A DNA stretch of 64,000 nt, taken from positions 20,778,553 to 20,842,552 of the forward strand of contig OZ024915.1 of NCBI GenBank assembly GCA_964017125.1, in the 5' to 3' direction. Shown piece by piece: positions 1 to 10,435 of this stretch (positions are counted from its first letter, which is position 1; the number at the start of each line of letters is the position of its first letter). The position numbers and the translations under genes were made by a program. Below the pieces are notes generated by a model. That model was given only the letters and a program-made list of their open reading frames with translations. It did not search any database and was not told the DNA's origin. Source of the DNA: Flabesymbios commensalis. Taxonomy: Eukaryota; Annelida; Polychaeta; Terebellida; Flabelligeridae.

Positions 1-47
1 TTCCTAGGCCTATACCACATAATTTAAATAATTTATAATTCTCGTCA

Positions 48-160
48 GTTTCCTCGACAGAAAACCAGCTTCGTCACTTTTGTCTCATCAGTTTCGTTAC
101 GTCGCTTACAGGAAACCTGTTTCGTTAATCGTCAGTTTAGTCGATTACAGAAAGCCCCAT
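48..160. repeat. Degenerate tandem repeat, about 40-bp unit
   Basis: Two and a half diverged units, each starting CAGTTT followed by TCGTTACGTCG-like sequence and an ACAGRAAACC stretch. The short open frame over it is a by-product of the repeat and has no recognisable domain. Confidence 0.5.
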
Positions 161-860
161 AATCGGCTGTGCCTCCTGTGCCCTTTGGTAATTTTATTGA
201 TGTTTCGTAAATGTCCCCCCCCCCTCCAAATTAAAAACTATTTTCTCTCAATCTATCCATTTATCTATTTCTGGTAGCCTACCTCAAACGGGGCATGCAA
301 TGTACATGGACTTATTTTGCGACCTCTGGAAACTGGCCTATGCATCTTCCCACCTTGCGTACACATGAAATCACAGTTTCTATTTAAAACTTAGGGAAAT
401 TCCCTCGGCTGCTTATGAAACTATGAGTCCTCAAAGTGTGGAACGGGGGGACAGTCAGGTGGGTCGCGATTGTGAAAACAGCATCGGTGGATGGATGATC
501 ACACATTTTAAATTAAAGTTGTTGGTCATGATTTAAATATTGTTCGGTCGGCTGAGGTCACAGTGCAAAAATAGGAAGAAAAAGTATCTTTTTAGTTCCC
601 CACGCAAACTGGTAAAATTAAAAGCTATCGAATGTCAGTAGATAGATTTCGTAAACAATTAAAGTGATGATGTCATCTATCTATTAACAGATTAAACACC
701 TGAGGTGTACATTGCATGCTACTAATGCGCGGCGTGTGAGAGTGTGCATTGTGGGAGAAGTAGGCCTACTATAATTACTGTTCTTGCTATCAATACCTCG
801 GAGGCTCCAATACTACACAGCCACAGAAGCGACATTTGAAATTGTATTATTATTTTTTCA

Positions 861-1186
861 AACTCAATATATTGAGTTCGCAATTCTATATATTCAGTTG
901 ATAACTCGAAATTTTGAGTAAATATTCAATATAGGCCGTGTTACACCCCTTTTTCAAAAGAGAATAAAATAATGACAGAAATTGTGCTTATGCACATCAT
1001 AGTTGTTTAATTGCAAAATTAGATAACTGAGATGCAAGCATGTCCTTAACCAGGGTGACACCTATTGAGTAAACAGCTCGTTAAGAACTCAATATGTCGA
1101 GCTGTTAACTCAATAGATGGAGTTATCAAGTCAATATATCGAGTTGTAAACTTAATATATCGAGTTGCAGGTCGATATATCAAGTT
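861..1186. repeat. Cluster of AACTCAATATATTGAGTT palindromes
   Basis: A perfect 18-bp palindrome lies at 861-878. Variants of the same sequence recur to about 925 and again from about 1062 to 1186, where five or more half or whole units (TCAATATRTCGAGTT type) follow each other at roughly 20-bp spacing. The strand-symmetric unit explains why the repeat reads alike in both directions. Function unknown. Confidence 0.7.
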
Positions 1187-1550
1187 GTTGCTGGTGAGCG
1201 TTGAAAAACTAATCAAAATTTAAATTGACTGTAGCTTGAATAAACGGATTCAGTAAACGATTAAAAAATGTTGAAGAGTCGCTGAGTGATACATTCAATA
1301 ATGTGTTCAACTCATAGAGTTACAACGCATAAACGGGGGAACACACAAATATATGTTAGTGTGGCCTATATATGTTCCAAAGTATCTGGGATACTGCGTC
1401 AAATAAATTAATTGAATAATTCGCTCAATCGTTCGTTCGATCGCTCGTTAATTTCATTCATTCAGTCATGCTTGCGTTCTTTTGCTCTATCGGCCGCTCG
1501 TGTATTTATTGATTTATTATGTACAATACTTTTAGAGAACAAATAGCGGC

Positions 1551-4500
1551 ATGGACAGCGTAGTGAATTCTGAAGACCCCGGTACCAACATGGCAGGTGC
1601 ATTATCCGTCGCATTATCAGCATCGCGGCTCACAAATGATGGAATCAATAGCTCAAGGTATGCTGAAGTGTAAAATCACCTAAAAACCGCTGATTTTTTT
1701 AAATATAAGCCATAGAGACCAAAGGGTTTTTTTCAATTTGAAATCATCATAAATGTCTTTATTAGCTCTTTCCGCTTCATTTGAATACCTATGTTATTCG
1801 TCTACGACCCTTACGAATATTTTTATTCTTACAGTGTGGGGATCGACTTTAGTCGTCAGAATCGGACGTCTTTAGACGTCAGATTCGGACCTCTAAAGTC
1901 GATCCCCGCGCTGTAAGGGTTAAGCAGAGTATTTGTGTGATTTCATGAGCGGAAGAAGGATAACAAATAGTCTCCTAGCAACCAGAGTGATGTATGTCGC
2001 ACTCTTTTGAGTGGACCATATAACAACAATCTGGCATCTACATGAAGGGAAAGGTGTGACATAGCCCTTCACCTACTCACACCGTAACCATCTTCCTTAC
2101 AGCAAGGCATGATTCCGCGGGGCCTCGTGGTGGTGGTAGTGATGATGTGCGATCCCAAATTTGGAATATATCTATAGTTTCAGAATTGTACAAATATAGG
2201 TCTATATTTCACAGTGTGGATGTCACGTTATGATTATTAATTATACCGACATATTTTAATATTTTATGTTTTCCGCTTTCATTTCCGCCTTCATTTTTCC
2301 GCCGTATTTTTTACTAATATGACTGTGTTGCTATTTGCGGTCCTATAAAAAGTAAAACTGGGTCATAGGTTAATGAGGGTTTAAGATGTATGTTCCTACT
2401 TTTAAAAAATAACCCTGTGATAATTTGTGTTGTATTTGACACATACACAGGCAGCATATTTAAGAGACTTCAGTCAATACAAAATTTCAAAAGTATTTGA
2501 TGTATTGTATTCACTCTAAACAATATAGGTTCTTCAGAAGGAACCCTTCAGTACTATTACTGAATAGAGGGTTAATCATGATGATGTTATTCTTTTGCAA
2601 ATGCATCATGTATAATGCTTAATTATAACACAACTATATCACTCTAAACAATATAGGTTCTGTTCTTTAAAAAGAACACTTCGGTACTATTACTATGCAA
2701 CCCCAGGAGAACCCTGCATTGTTTGGAGTGATATAGTTGTGTTATGATTAAGCATTATACATGATGCATTTGCAAAAGAATAACATCATCATGATTAACC
2801 CTCTATTTGTCACAAAAATTGCTTGTGTATATTTTCTACAGTGAGGGGCGATGTAGCGCAGACGATGTTCTCTCTGTCAACTTGGTGGAGACAAGTTTAG
2901 CATTGGGAACGACAGCACTCAACAGCAGCACAAAAGCGGCACCAAAACGCAGAAAACGAAAACGGTGATTTTTAATATGTGTATAATTATATTATTTCCC
3001 AAGCGTCCGTACTGTGTATATAGAAGGCAAAACGTTTAAGTCTTTAGAACAGTTTGATAGAGGAAAAATACTTATTATTGTATTTTAAAACTGTCATTTG
3101 GTATCGACTTAGGCTAGTATTGTTTCATTGTTTTAAGCTGCTGTCACTTCATCAACGTATAAAGTTTATAGATAAATCATACCAAGTATTAATATTATTA
3201 AACACACATTAAAAACCAGACAATCTATGTTCCGGCTAAAACGTGTTGTTTTCGTAAAACTATTTAAGCAAGCATAGGGGTGTATCAATGTTGAATTTAC
3301 TGGATGGCAAATCAAATGGGTTCGATTCCATTTGAAGAATAAGAAAATAAAAACACATGTATTTCAATTATATATTTGCATCGTTAGTGGTTTAAGTCAC
3401 AATCATGTTCGACGTATTTAATACGGATGCGTCCGGTTTTTTTAGATAATTATCATGATTATAGGCTATTTTATCAACTATTGTGAATATGGTTTCTTTT
3501 TCCATGGCAGTATTGAATTAAAATTGCATGGCATAATTTTAATACATCATTAGTGTGTTGCTAACATGAAAACGTTTGCTAATCTATTTGTGTAGTTTGA
3601 GCCAGTTCTGGGCGCTCAAGAGTAATATCTCCTAACACCGCGCTCTTCTTTTTTGTAGTTCAAGGAAAAATAAACCTGAAGGGGAAGTTGTGACCAAACT
3701 CATTGAAAACAGCTTGAAATCCAACGATTTGGTGGCAGAAACTCTGGATACAGAGCGTAAAAAACAAAGTAAGTGCAACACTGAATTAAATTTGTAGTGA
3801 AATGTATTGGAAGATATGTGCAGATGTAAACGCTTTATGTATAGTAAGTTAGTTTTTGTGAGCTGTAAATATGAAGTAATTTGTTGAAACATATATCACT
3901 GACATCAGTGTCATCAGTTGAATTTTTTTGTCACAAATAATTTGCGCGAAGACATTTACAGATCGTTCAAGGTTATTTTAGTTGTAGTTAGTTAAACGGT
4001 GTACTGGGATGGTGGTCAGTATTCAGTAGTATAATTAGTAGTAATTAGTAGTAGTGATTTTTGTCCCCACTTAGGCAGATGATAATTAAAGGAGTTGTTT
4101 CGTATGTTACATGTTGTATGGCATGGTACGGAATCACTAGTCTACAGCAACCTCCCAAGAGAAGCTGCCGCCTCGTCGAGTCTGTATACTGGGCGGATTG
4201 CCAACGGAATACCTCAGGTCCTCCGCTCATCAGCGGACCTAATGCAGCTCCCGCACCACTGATGTGGCCGCAGTGGGGCTTTAAACTACCAATAATAGAA
4301 TGCTTGGCATTGGATCAAACGCGATGAGTTACACGTTTTTGTTTGTTGGGCTTTCTACCACACACCTGTCCGTCGGGCTCTCTGTTACACACCTGTTTGC
4401 TTGGCTCTCTGCTACACACCTGTTTGTTTGGCTCTCTACTACACACCTGTTTGTTGGCTCTCTGCTACTCACCTGTTTGTTTGGCCCTCTGCTACATACC

Positions 4501-7500
4501 TGTTTGTTTGGGTTTCTACTACACACCTGTTTGTTGGCTCTCTGCTACTCACCTGTTTGTTTGGCTCTCTGCTACACACCTGTTTGCTTGGCTCTCTGCT
4601 ACACACCTGTTTGTTTGACCCTCTGCTACACACCTGTTTGTTTGGCTCTCTGCCATACACCTGTTTGTTAACCCTCTGCTACTCACATGTTTGTTTGGCT
4701 CTCTGCTACACACCTGTTTGTTCTGGCTCTCTGCTACACACCTGTTTGTTTGGCTCTGCTCATCTCTTTCACTACGGCTCGTCCGACACGCCTTATTGTT
4801 CCTGTGGAGCCAGAGAAACCACTTATCATTTTCTACTTTAATGTCACCATTATGCTGTACAAAGGACTGAGCTACTGGTGCCCATGCGCGACATGATCGC
4901 GCCAAACTCGTCTAAAAGATTTAGCTAAAGTTAGCAAGTTAAGAAAGATATCTATTCTATTCTCTACATTTCATTCTCCTTTCCTATCCAACTTTTCTGT
5001 GATTTATAACTAATTTGTTTGTCTTGCATATATATTGTGATTGTCTGTTTTATATTTTGTTTCGGAGAGCCCTTGACTAGCGCCAATAGTGCTAGTTGGG
5101 TCATCGAATTAAAATAGATATGATTACAATTACAATTAATGTTGGGCCAGCGTAGTAGACATTAAGTCAATATTTTGTCAACGTGTCATGTTTGCTGGGA
5201 CAAGCACTGCTGACTGCCATATGGTTATCACATGCTTCTCTGAAAAAAACAAAACACAACAAATTCTTATAGAAAAAGTAAGCTACTGTGTACATGTGGC
5301 TGTAATCAAAAGAGTGGTATATTTTGTTGTTCGTGACCTCAAGTTTGTAAAAGTCGATTTGCCTTTAATCAAATTTATTTCCTCTTTGTTCAAAGAAATA
5401 AAGGTGCACGCCTTTTTCTGCTGCTTCTGTGGCAACATCTGGAGTTCTCGAAATGCGTGGTATTTGATCAGCCTCAAGAATTGCAGCCTCCTGAAGCAAT
5501 GGCTCCAGAAGTGTCAATATTGTTGTCATGAATTGATGCCCAGGACATCAAAAAAATCTTCCTTGCGAGATGCCATAACATGCGCAGTTGAATGGTAAGC
5601 TAATGATGTCAAAATGTTCTGTTTTTTTAACCCTGTACTAAATTGCTAGTCACGTCTCTATCTGTTTTCAGTATGGTTATTTGTTTTTCAAACAAGAAGC
5701 TTTAAAGGGACTGGCCCAGGCTAAAATCATCAAAAAATCGGTGATTTTATTTCGGGTTCTTTATATGACCATATGATGTAAACATGTACATAGACTAGAA
5801 CTGAATTTTTTTATAATTTTTCTGCTGCGCATTCATCAGTTAGACTAGATATAGAGACGAAATTCCCGCATTTCCTATTTTTGACATGGTTGTCAATAAT
5901 TAGAAATCAGGAATTTCGTCTCTATATCTAGCCTAACTGGTGAATGCGCAGCACAAAAAATTAAAAAATTTGCAGTTCTAGACTATGTACATGTTTACAT
6001 CATATGGTCATATTAAGAACCCGAAATAAAATCACCGATTTTTTGATGATTTTAGCCTGGGCTAGTCCCTTTAAGGATAAATAAGTAATTTTATCCACTT
6101 GAAATTGTGGGTCGCGGTAGCGAGACACAATTTCAAGTGGATAAAAATAAACATTTTGTGACATAGCGCTTTAACCTGTTAACCCTTTAAATCTTAACGA
6201 TGCATCATTTTGCATCTCTGACGAATGACTTAATTTCCTAATCCAAGGAGTTTTAGAACGAAAATTTTCATAGAACTGTTTTAATAATAACAATATTTTT
6301 TTTCTCATGCCACCCACCTCAAGTCATCTTCATGCACTACAAGTCGAGTCCACTACAAGACTTGTAGGGGATGAAAATGCTAATGGTAAATTTTAGGCTT
6401 GAAATGGGTTAATCACAGTTAGTGGTAATCTAAAATACCATCAGTTGAACAAATGAATCACCAATTCGCAAAAAAACAGCAGAATGTGGGCCCTATAGAT
6501 AATATCTATTAGATATCACACCAAAAAGTGTGCACGTCAAATGAAAAAAAATCCAATCTCCACTGCTAAACCCAGAGACGTGTCATATGAACAGTGAATG
6601 TATGCATTTGAAGAAATAATGTGAGGCAATCAGAAGGGCGGATTTAGATCTTAGAGACGCCACAGTGCTATAAGCCATGTACATCTAGTGTGGTAACGTT
6701 TGGGGCACTTTGACCACTTTTATATGCGTATATACACTGATACTGATACTGATGGTAATCTGTACAGGCAGCGCGCGACATACAAGCCTGCTATTAACCA
6801 GAGGGTATCGAAGAGTGTCCTACTTTCAATGTTTCATTTATTTATTATTATTTTAATAGAGTTTTTAAATCATGAACTAAGCACAATCTTTACTATATAC
6901 AGTTTATATCAGTGTATATTCAGCCTAGACAATTTTATCTCATTTTCAGAAGCGTCAGTGATAATAACATTAACTGGGATATTTTACACTATGCGGTGCC
7001 GTGAAAGCTCTGAGCCTTGGTGATGAATACTAGCTAATCCTGGGATGATTAGCAGTGTCTGAGTGGAGACACTGGTGAAACGAGTGAAAGTCGATCCCCA
7101 CACTGTACAAATTATTTGTTTTGTGATGGCCGTAGACCCATAACATAGGTATTCAAATGAAGCGGAAAGTGTTAACTAAGACATTTATGAAAGATTTCAA
7201 AAATCCCTTTGGTTTCCATGGTTTATACAAAAGTATCTCAGTGTTGTGAGGGTCAGCTATATCGATTGATAATAACTAGATTGCTAAACCAACGGCTATT
7301 GGTAAGCCCCCTATTATTATATAGTAAAGACATTATTTCAACATGCCATTTAGACGCTCACAATGTTAAGAGTGTCGTCCTTAACATCCCCCTTTAATGT
7401 GAATGCTTAATGTTTTGCATTGATTGTCCGCCGCCGCCGTATACGCCGCCGGCGTGTGCGCCGCCGCCGTTTCAGATATGCAGATTGTTTTCAAATTTCA

Positions 7501-8499
7501 CTAATGTACTTTATATGCCTTGGGAGTTCTCTTGGTGAAAATATTTTGCCCTCTCCGAACCAATAGACGGATTTGTTTTATTTTAAGTCGAAATCGAAGC
7601 TGTGGTCTGTTCTTGCCTTGATTTTGTTTTGGTGTATCTCGGATAATAGGAAGTGTCTGAAAAAAATCGTTTAAACAGCTAAAATTCAGGTGTCTTTCGA
7701 TACAGTCAAAACCGAATGATAAATTTATTTCATTCTGGGTTGAAATCGAAGCTAGGAGCCAATCCTCTGATTAGTTTTCTTTGTGGGAATGGAGGCAGAT
7801 TATCGCATAAATCGAGTAGACATTTCAAGGATTTAAAAAAATGTTCGAGCTGCTAAAATTTAGCTGTCTTTTTGATATACTAGAAGTCGAAACCTAATGA
7901 CGGATTTCTTTCATTTTGGGCTGAAATCGAAACTGAGGGCCAGTCCATTTTTTATTACCAGAATCGTGTCGTATATTCTATCAACACTACTACCATACTG
8001 CACTCTCACATTTTTTTAAAACTGATCTGAGTTTTTTTTTTAAAAAGCTATTACATTTATGTTTATCCTGAACAATAGAAGTGGGCAACCATTTAAGAAA
8101 TTGTATTGCATTGTCGTATTTTACAATAATCACCAGCTTAACAAATAGTCTTTCTTTAAAGCTAATGCCGGAGGGGATGCTTTCATGTCCGCCATTTTGC
8201 GGAAACACATTTTCAGTTATGTCCTGTTTTGTCAGACACTTTGTTTAGATTGGTATGTTCTCAGGACATGACCAAAAGGTAAAAATTAGATAGGGCTCAC
8301 ATTAACATGATAAGACAGAACTCACAAATATTTGTCATGTTAAAATAGGAGTTGTTCATTTTCTTGGTTTAGCTATCTGGGGAATTACAAGAAAAAGACT
8401 AAAGCCAAGAAAGGCACCAGGAGACCACATCGATGTGACCTGTGCGAGATGTGCCGATTTACAGCGAAAAGTCACAAGTGCTGCGTGAAAACAAACTAA
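1551..8499 (+). CDS. ZAR1-like 3CxxC zinc-finger protein, five exons
   Basis: Exons read at 1551-1657, 2842-2964, 3659-3768, 5396-5594 and 8373-8499. All have AG acceptors and GT donors, junction phases agree (2, 2, 1, 2), and the total is 666 nt: 221 residues plus TAA. The start ATG follows GCGGC, a good initiation context. Residues 70-80 are strongly basic (KRRKRKRSRK), a likely nuclear signal. The C-terminal half is a 3CxxC zinc domain: C122/C125 followed by WSS (129-131), C153/C156, then RRPHRCDLCEMC (196-207) and a terminal HKCC. This last block closely matches the RPHRxDLCxxC end of vertebrate zygote arrest proteins, which bind RNA in oocytes; receptor-transporting proteins share the fold more distantly. 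By family, a role in binding maternal mRNA is the first guess. Introns 1 and 4 are swollen by MITEs, and intron 3 holds a minisatellite and a LINE tail. Exon 2 and 3 boundaries rest on splice signals only. Confidence 0.85.
1688..1923 (+). mobile_element. TTAA-inserting MITE, family A (intron 1)
   Basis: Non-autonomous DNA element of about 240 bp. It ends GCGCTGTAAGGGTTAA and has an inner inverted repeat built on GACGTC flanked by TCGATCCCC. Other copies: 7092-7252 (part), 14,775-15,023, 21,243-21,483 and 37,010-37,255. The TTAA target and the CCCTTA-type end are typical of the piggyBac superfamily. The 5' terminus of this copy is worn. Confidence 0.7.
2567..2803. mobile_element. Foldback MITE with about 78-bp arms (intron 1)
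   Basis: The arm from GAGGGTTAATCATGATGATG (2567) to the ATATCACTC block near 2645 is repeated inverted at about 2727-2803, giving a long hairpin with a loop of about 80 bases. A partial direct repeat of the loop side precedes it (about 2513-2575). The right arm of the large duplication has no full copy at the matching place, so this insertion postdates the duplication or was lost there. Confidence 0.75.
4331..4757 (+). repeat. 27-bp minisatellite, about 15 units
   Basis: Unit of about 27 bp, starting GGCTCTCTGCTACACACCTG and ending TTTGTTT, repeated head to tail about 15 times with one- to two-base length changes. It lies in intron 3 and is absent from the inverted copy. Because 27 is a multiple of three, it creates several repetitive open frames on both strands; none is a gene. 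It runs straight into a LINE tail at 4758. Confidence 0.9.
4758..5125 (+). mobile_element. 3' end of a non-LTR retrotransposon (LINE)
   Basis: The frame running out of the minisatellite encodes a block of the form HYGSSDTPYCSCGARETTYHFL, matching the Cys/His-rich segment (CxCG-E--HFL) at the C-terminus of many Jockey/I-group LINE polymerases. A non-coding tail follows, ending in A/T-rich simple sequence (GATTACAATTACAATTAATG). No upstream reverse transcriptase is present. The fragment is absent from the inverted copy, so it is a later insertion into intron 3. Confidence 0.6.
5702..6074. mobile_element. Foldback MITE, family D (intron 4)
   Basis: Nearly the whole element is a palindrome. It starts TTTAAAGGGACTGGCCCAGG, ends with the complement CCTGGGCTAGTCCCTTTAA, and has arms of about 150 bp around a short centre (TTGACATGGTTGTCAATAA). 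Other copies: 36,000-36,372, 57,751-58,285 and parts at 11,898-12,050, 34,775-34,866 and 58,286-58,429. Transcribed as part of intron 4 it could form a long hairpin. Confidence 0.85.
6179..6412. mobile_element. TTAA-inserting MITE, family B (intron 4)
   Basis: Begins TTAACCCTTTAAATCTTAACG and ends GGCTTGAAATGGGTTAA. The inside carries CTACAAGTCG and a GATGCATCATTTTGCATC palindrome. The matching place in the inverted arm has it too (23,637-23,860), so it was already present before the duplication. A third copy is at 34,867-35,102. Confidence 0.7.
6640..7385. other. Left-arm insertion without a recognised gene
   Basis: Inside intron 4, DNA with no counterpart in the right arm. It includes a partial family A MITE on the complementary strand (7092-7252, recognisable by CGATCCCC and the ATTCAAATGAAGCGGAAAG block). 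The 107-codon open frame at 6700-7023 is hydrophobic and matches no family I know. Confidence 0.4.
7424..7473. repeat. CpG-rich CGCCGC simple repeat
   Basis: CCGCCGCCGT and CGCCGCCGGCGT units, an island of CpG in otherwise AT-rich intron DNA. The right arm carries a decayed, mostly non-CG version near 22,880-22,920, as expected if methylated CpGs have mutated there or the repeat expanded here. Confidence 0.6.
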
Positions 8500-8719
8500 A
8501 TTGGACATTTGACCATATTAAATATAATATCTAGCTATACTTGATCGAACATTTATGTCAGAACTTGGCTAATTTGTAAAATTTTCATATCTTAATCTGT
8601 TTAACAGAGCTTCATATAATATATGCAACCCCTGTTTGGAAAAGTGGATTTATATACTTTTAATAATTCATATGTAACCAGATATGTTGTTGCATAGTTT
8701 AGAGTACTTATGTTATTTT

Positions 8720-9720
8720 TTCTGTTTATTACACAATGATAATTATCATCTCATTTAAAGAGTATTACTGTCATGATGTTTTAATCGTTTGTTTATCATA
8801 TGCATTTGTATTTGTATTACGTTACGTTCATCACACATCATAATTACAAGAGTATTGTTGGCATGGAGTTTTAATCGTTTGGCTATTATGTAATTATGAG
8901 GTTTTGTTGACTTTTTTTTTGCTGAGCATCACACATCATAATCATCTAAGAAAACTTATAACGGCATTACTAACATGGTGTTTAAATACTGTAGTTATTA
9001 CATAATTGTATTATATTTGGTTCGCTATTCTTTCATAGTCATTACACATTTTATTTATCTAAGAACTAGTGCTAAGATCAGATGAGATGAATGATAAGCA
9101 TGACAAGAACGAAAGCATTATATTTGTTATGGTCCAGGGCCTACTTTTCTGCTAGTTTTTTCCAGTCAGTACACAATTAATCATACCATTTAAATATTAT
9201 AAATTGCATGATGGTTTATTACGTTAGATTCAGATCAGATTCAGTTAAGATCAGATCAGATGGAACCATGAATAATAAATTCCAAGCATGATAAGAACGA
9301 AACCATTATATTTCTTATGGTCTACTTATATGTTAGTTTCTTATTTTTTTAGTCATTACACAATGTAATCATACCATTTAAATATTATCACTGGCAAGAT
9401 GGTTTATTACGCTAAATTCGTTACTTTTAACAGTCAGCAGTCATCATGCATTGTAATTATCTAAAAAGTAATCATAAGTGACATTGCATGGCATGCTATT
9501 TTATTCGTATGATTATTACATAGTTATATTATGTCATTAGTTTTGTCATTCTATGGTGTCGACATGCACTGTACGTATGAGGACCAATCATAGGAGCTTT
9601 ATAATGGCATGATGTTTTAGTTGTTTGATTTATTACATTTACTGTCCTATTTTAGTGCTCATTACATACTGTAATAATCTTATCAAAAATAAACTACGTT
9701 ACCGGTATGATGTTTAATCG
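8720..9720 (+). repeat. Degenerate tandem array, about 110-bp unit, downstream of the ZAR1-like gene
   Basis: About nine diverged units. Each contains a CATCACACATCATAAT-like block, then ATCTAAGAA, a TGGCATGATGTTTTAATCG-like block and TTATTACATAATT. Units start near 8730, 8830, 8925, 9040, 9170, 9350, 9440, 9550 and 9660. The inverted counterpart occupies about 13,080-15,095. Confidence 0.65.
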
Positions 9721-9962
9721 TTTGATCATTCGTTATGTATTCTCAGCAAATGCGAGATGTTCAAAACAAGTTGTATTATTGTTGTCCCACCGTCCGCGAC
9801 GCTGGTCCAACAGTAAAACAACATTGGCTGAGCGTCTCGTGTTTGCTGGGCTCGTCCTGGTGATATTTATAGTGCAGCTGCTAATGTAGAAAAAATGACT
9901 TGGGTAAAAAATTTATGATATAGTTTAAACTGTTGTCAAAATGTTGAGTAGCATTCACACAT

Positions 9963-10435
9963 TCTAAAACGTTTTAGTGATTTTGCACATATCAAGGTCA
10001 AGGTCATTTATAGGCCGTTGAAGGTCACAGCCTCAAAATCACTAAATAAAACACTAGGCTTGACTAGGGTAGACTACTAGTGAGTAGGAATTCACAAGAA
10101 TCGCTTACAAGTTTTCGAAATTTAGGATGTATAATGAAATAATAATGAAATTCGCAAATGGCCGCCAAATCACCATACAAATGCCAAGTTGATTATCTCA
10201 GTTCATGTTTGCAGTAGAGCTTTATATAATATCACTTTTTTACTTGGGCGGGGGCCCTAGTGGAGTGCTTCGAAAATCGGAGATAGCGGCCATTCTTGTG
10301 AATTTCAACTCACTAGTAGTTTACCCGAGTCAAGCTGTGTTTTATTTAGTGATTTTGAGGTGATGACCTTTAATGGCCTATGGATGACCTTGATATGTGC
10401 AAATGACACCAAAACGTTTTAGAATCTGTGAGTCT
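9963..10435. mobile_element. Foldback element in the duplication spacer
   Basis: Arms 9963-10,130 and about 10,265-10,435 are inverted copies: TCTAAAACGTTTTAGTG at the left and CCAAAACGTTTTAGAATC at the right, with matching TATCAAGGTCAAGGTCAT, TTTATTTAGTGATTTTGAGG and ACTAGTAGT blocks. No protein frame. Confidence 0.8.

Larger units (their letters stand above)
1..1550. other. Upstream flank of the ZAR1-like gene, no gene seen
   Basis: AT-rich DNA with no convincing exon. It contains a short degenerate tandem repeat (48-160) and two clusters of short palindromes (861-1186), listed separately. The last 150 bases before the ATG at 1551 hold short TTCA/TCGTTCGT-type simple sequence and no clear TATA box. 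The promoter of the gene should lie here, but I cannot point to a specific element. Confidence 0.6.
2130..9890 (+). repeat. Left arm of a large inverted duplication
   Basis: Reverse-complement matches to the right arm, in order: 2150-2240 with 31,440-31,560; 2955-3010 with 30,930-30,985; 3600-3780 with 30,195-30,370; 3990-4075 with 29,940-30,025; 5150-5600 with 24,060-24,590; 6090-6680 with 23,030-23,960; 7390-7960 with 22,480-22,960; 8150-8560 with 21,600-22,060; 8740-8830 with 21,200-21,540; 8810-9870 with 12,900-15,095. The arm includes exons 2-5 of the ZAR1-like gene but not exon 1. Divergence is substantial, so the duplication is old. Confidence 0.85.

Noticed and set aside
3313-3330. 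GGTTCGATTCC, a perfect tRNA B box, in intron 2 of the ZAR1-like gene
   Set aside because: No A box at the right distance and no cloverleaf; the inverted arm lacks it. Chance or SINE scrap.
4045-4905. Overlapping repetitive frames on both strands
   Set aside because: Produced by the 27-bp minisatellite, whose unit is a multiple of three.
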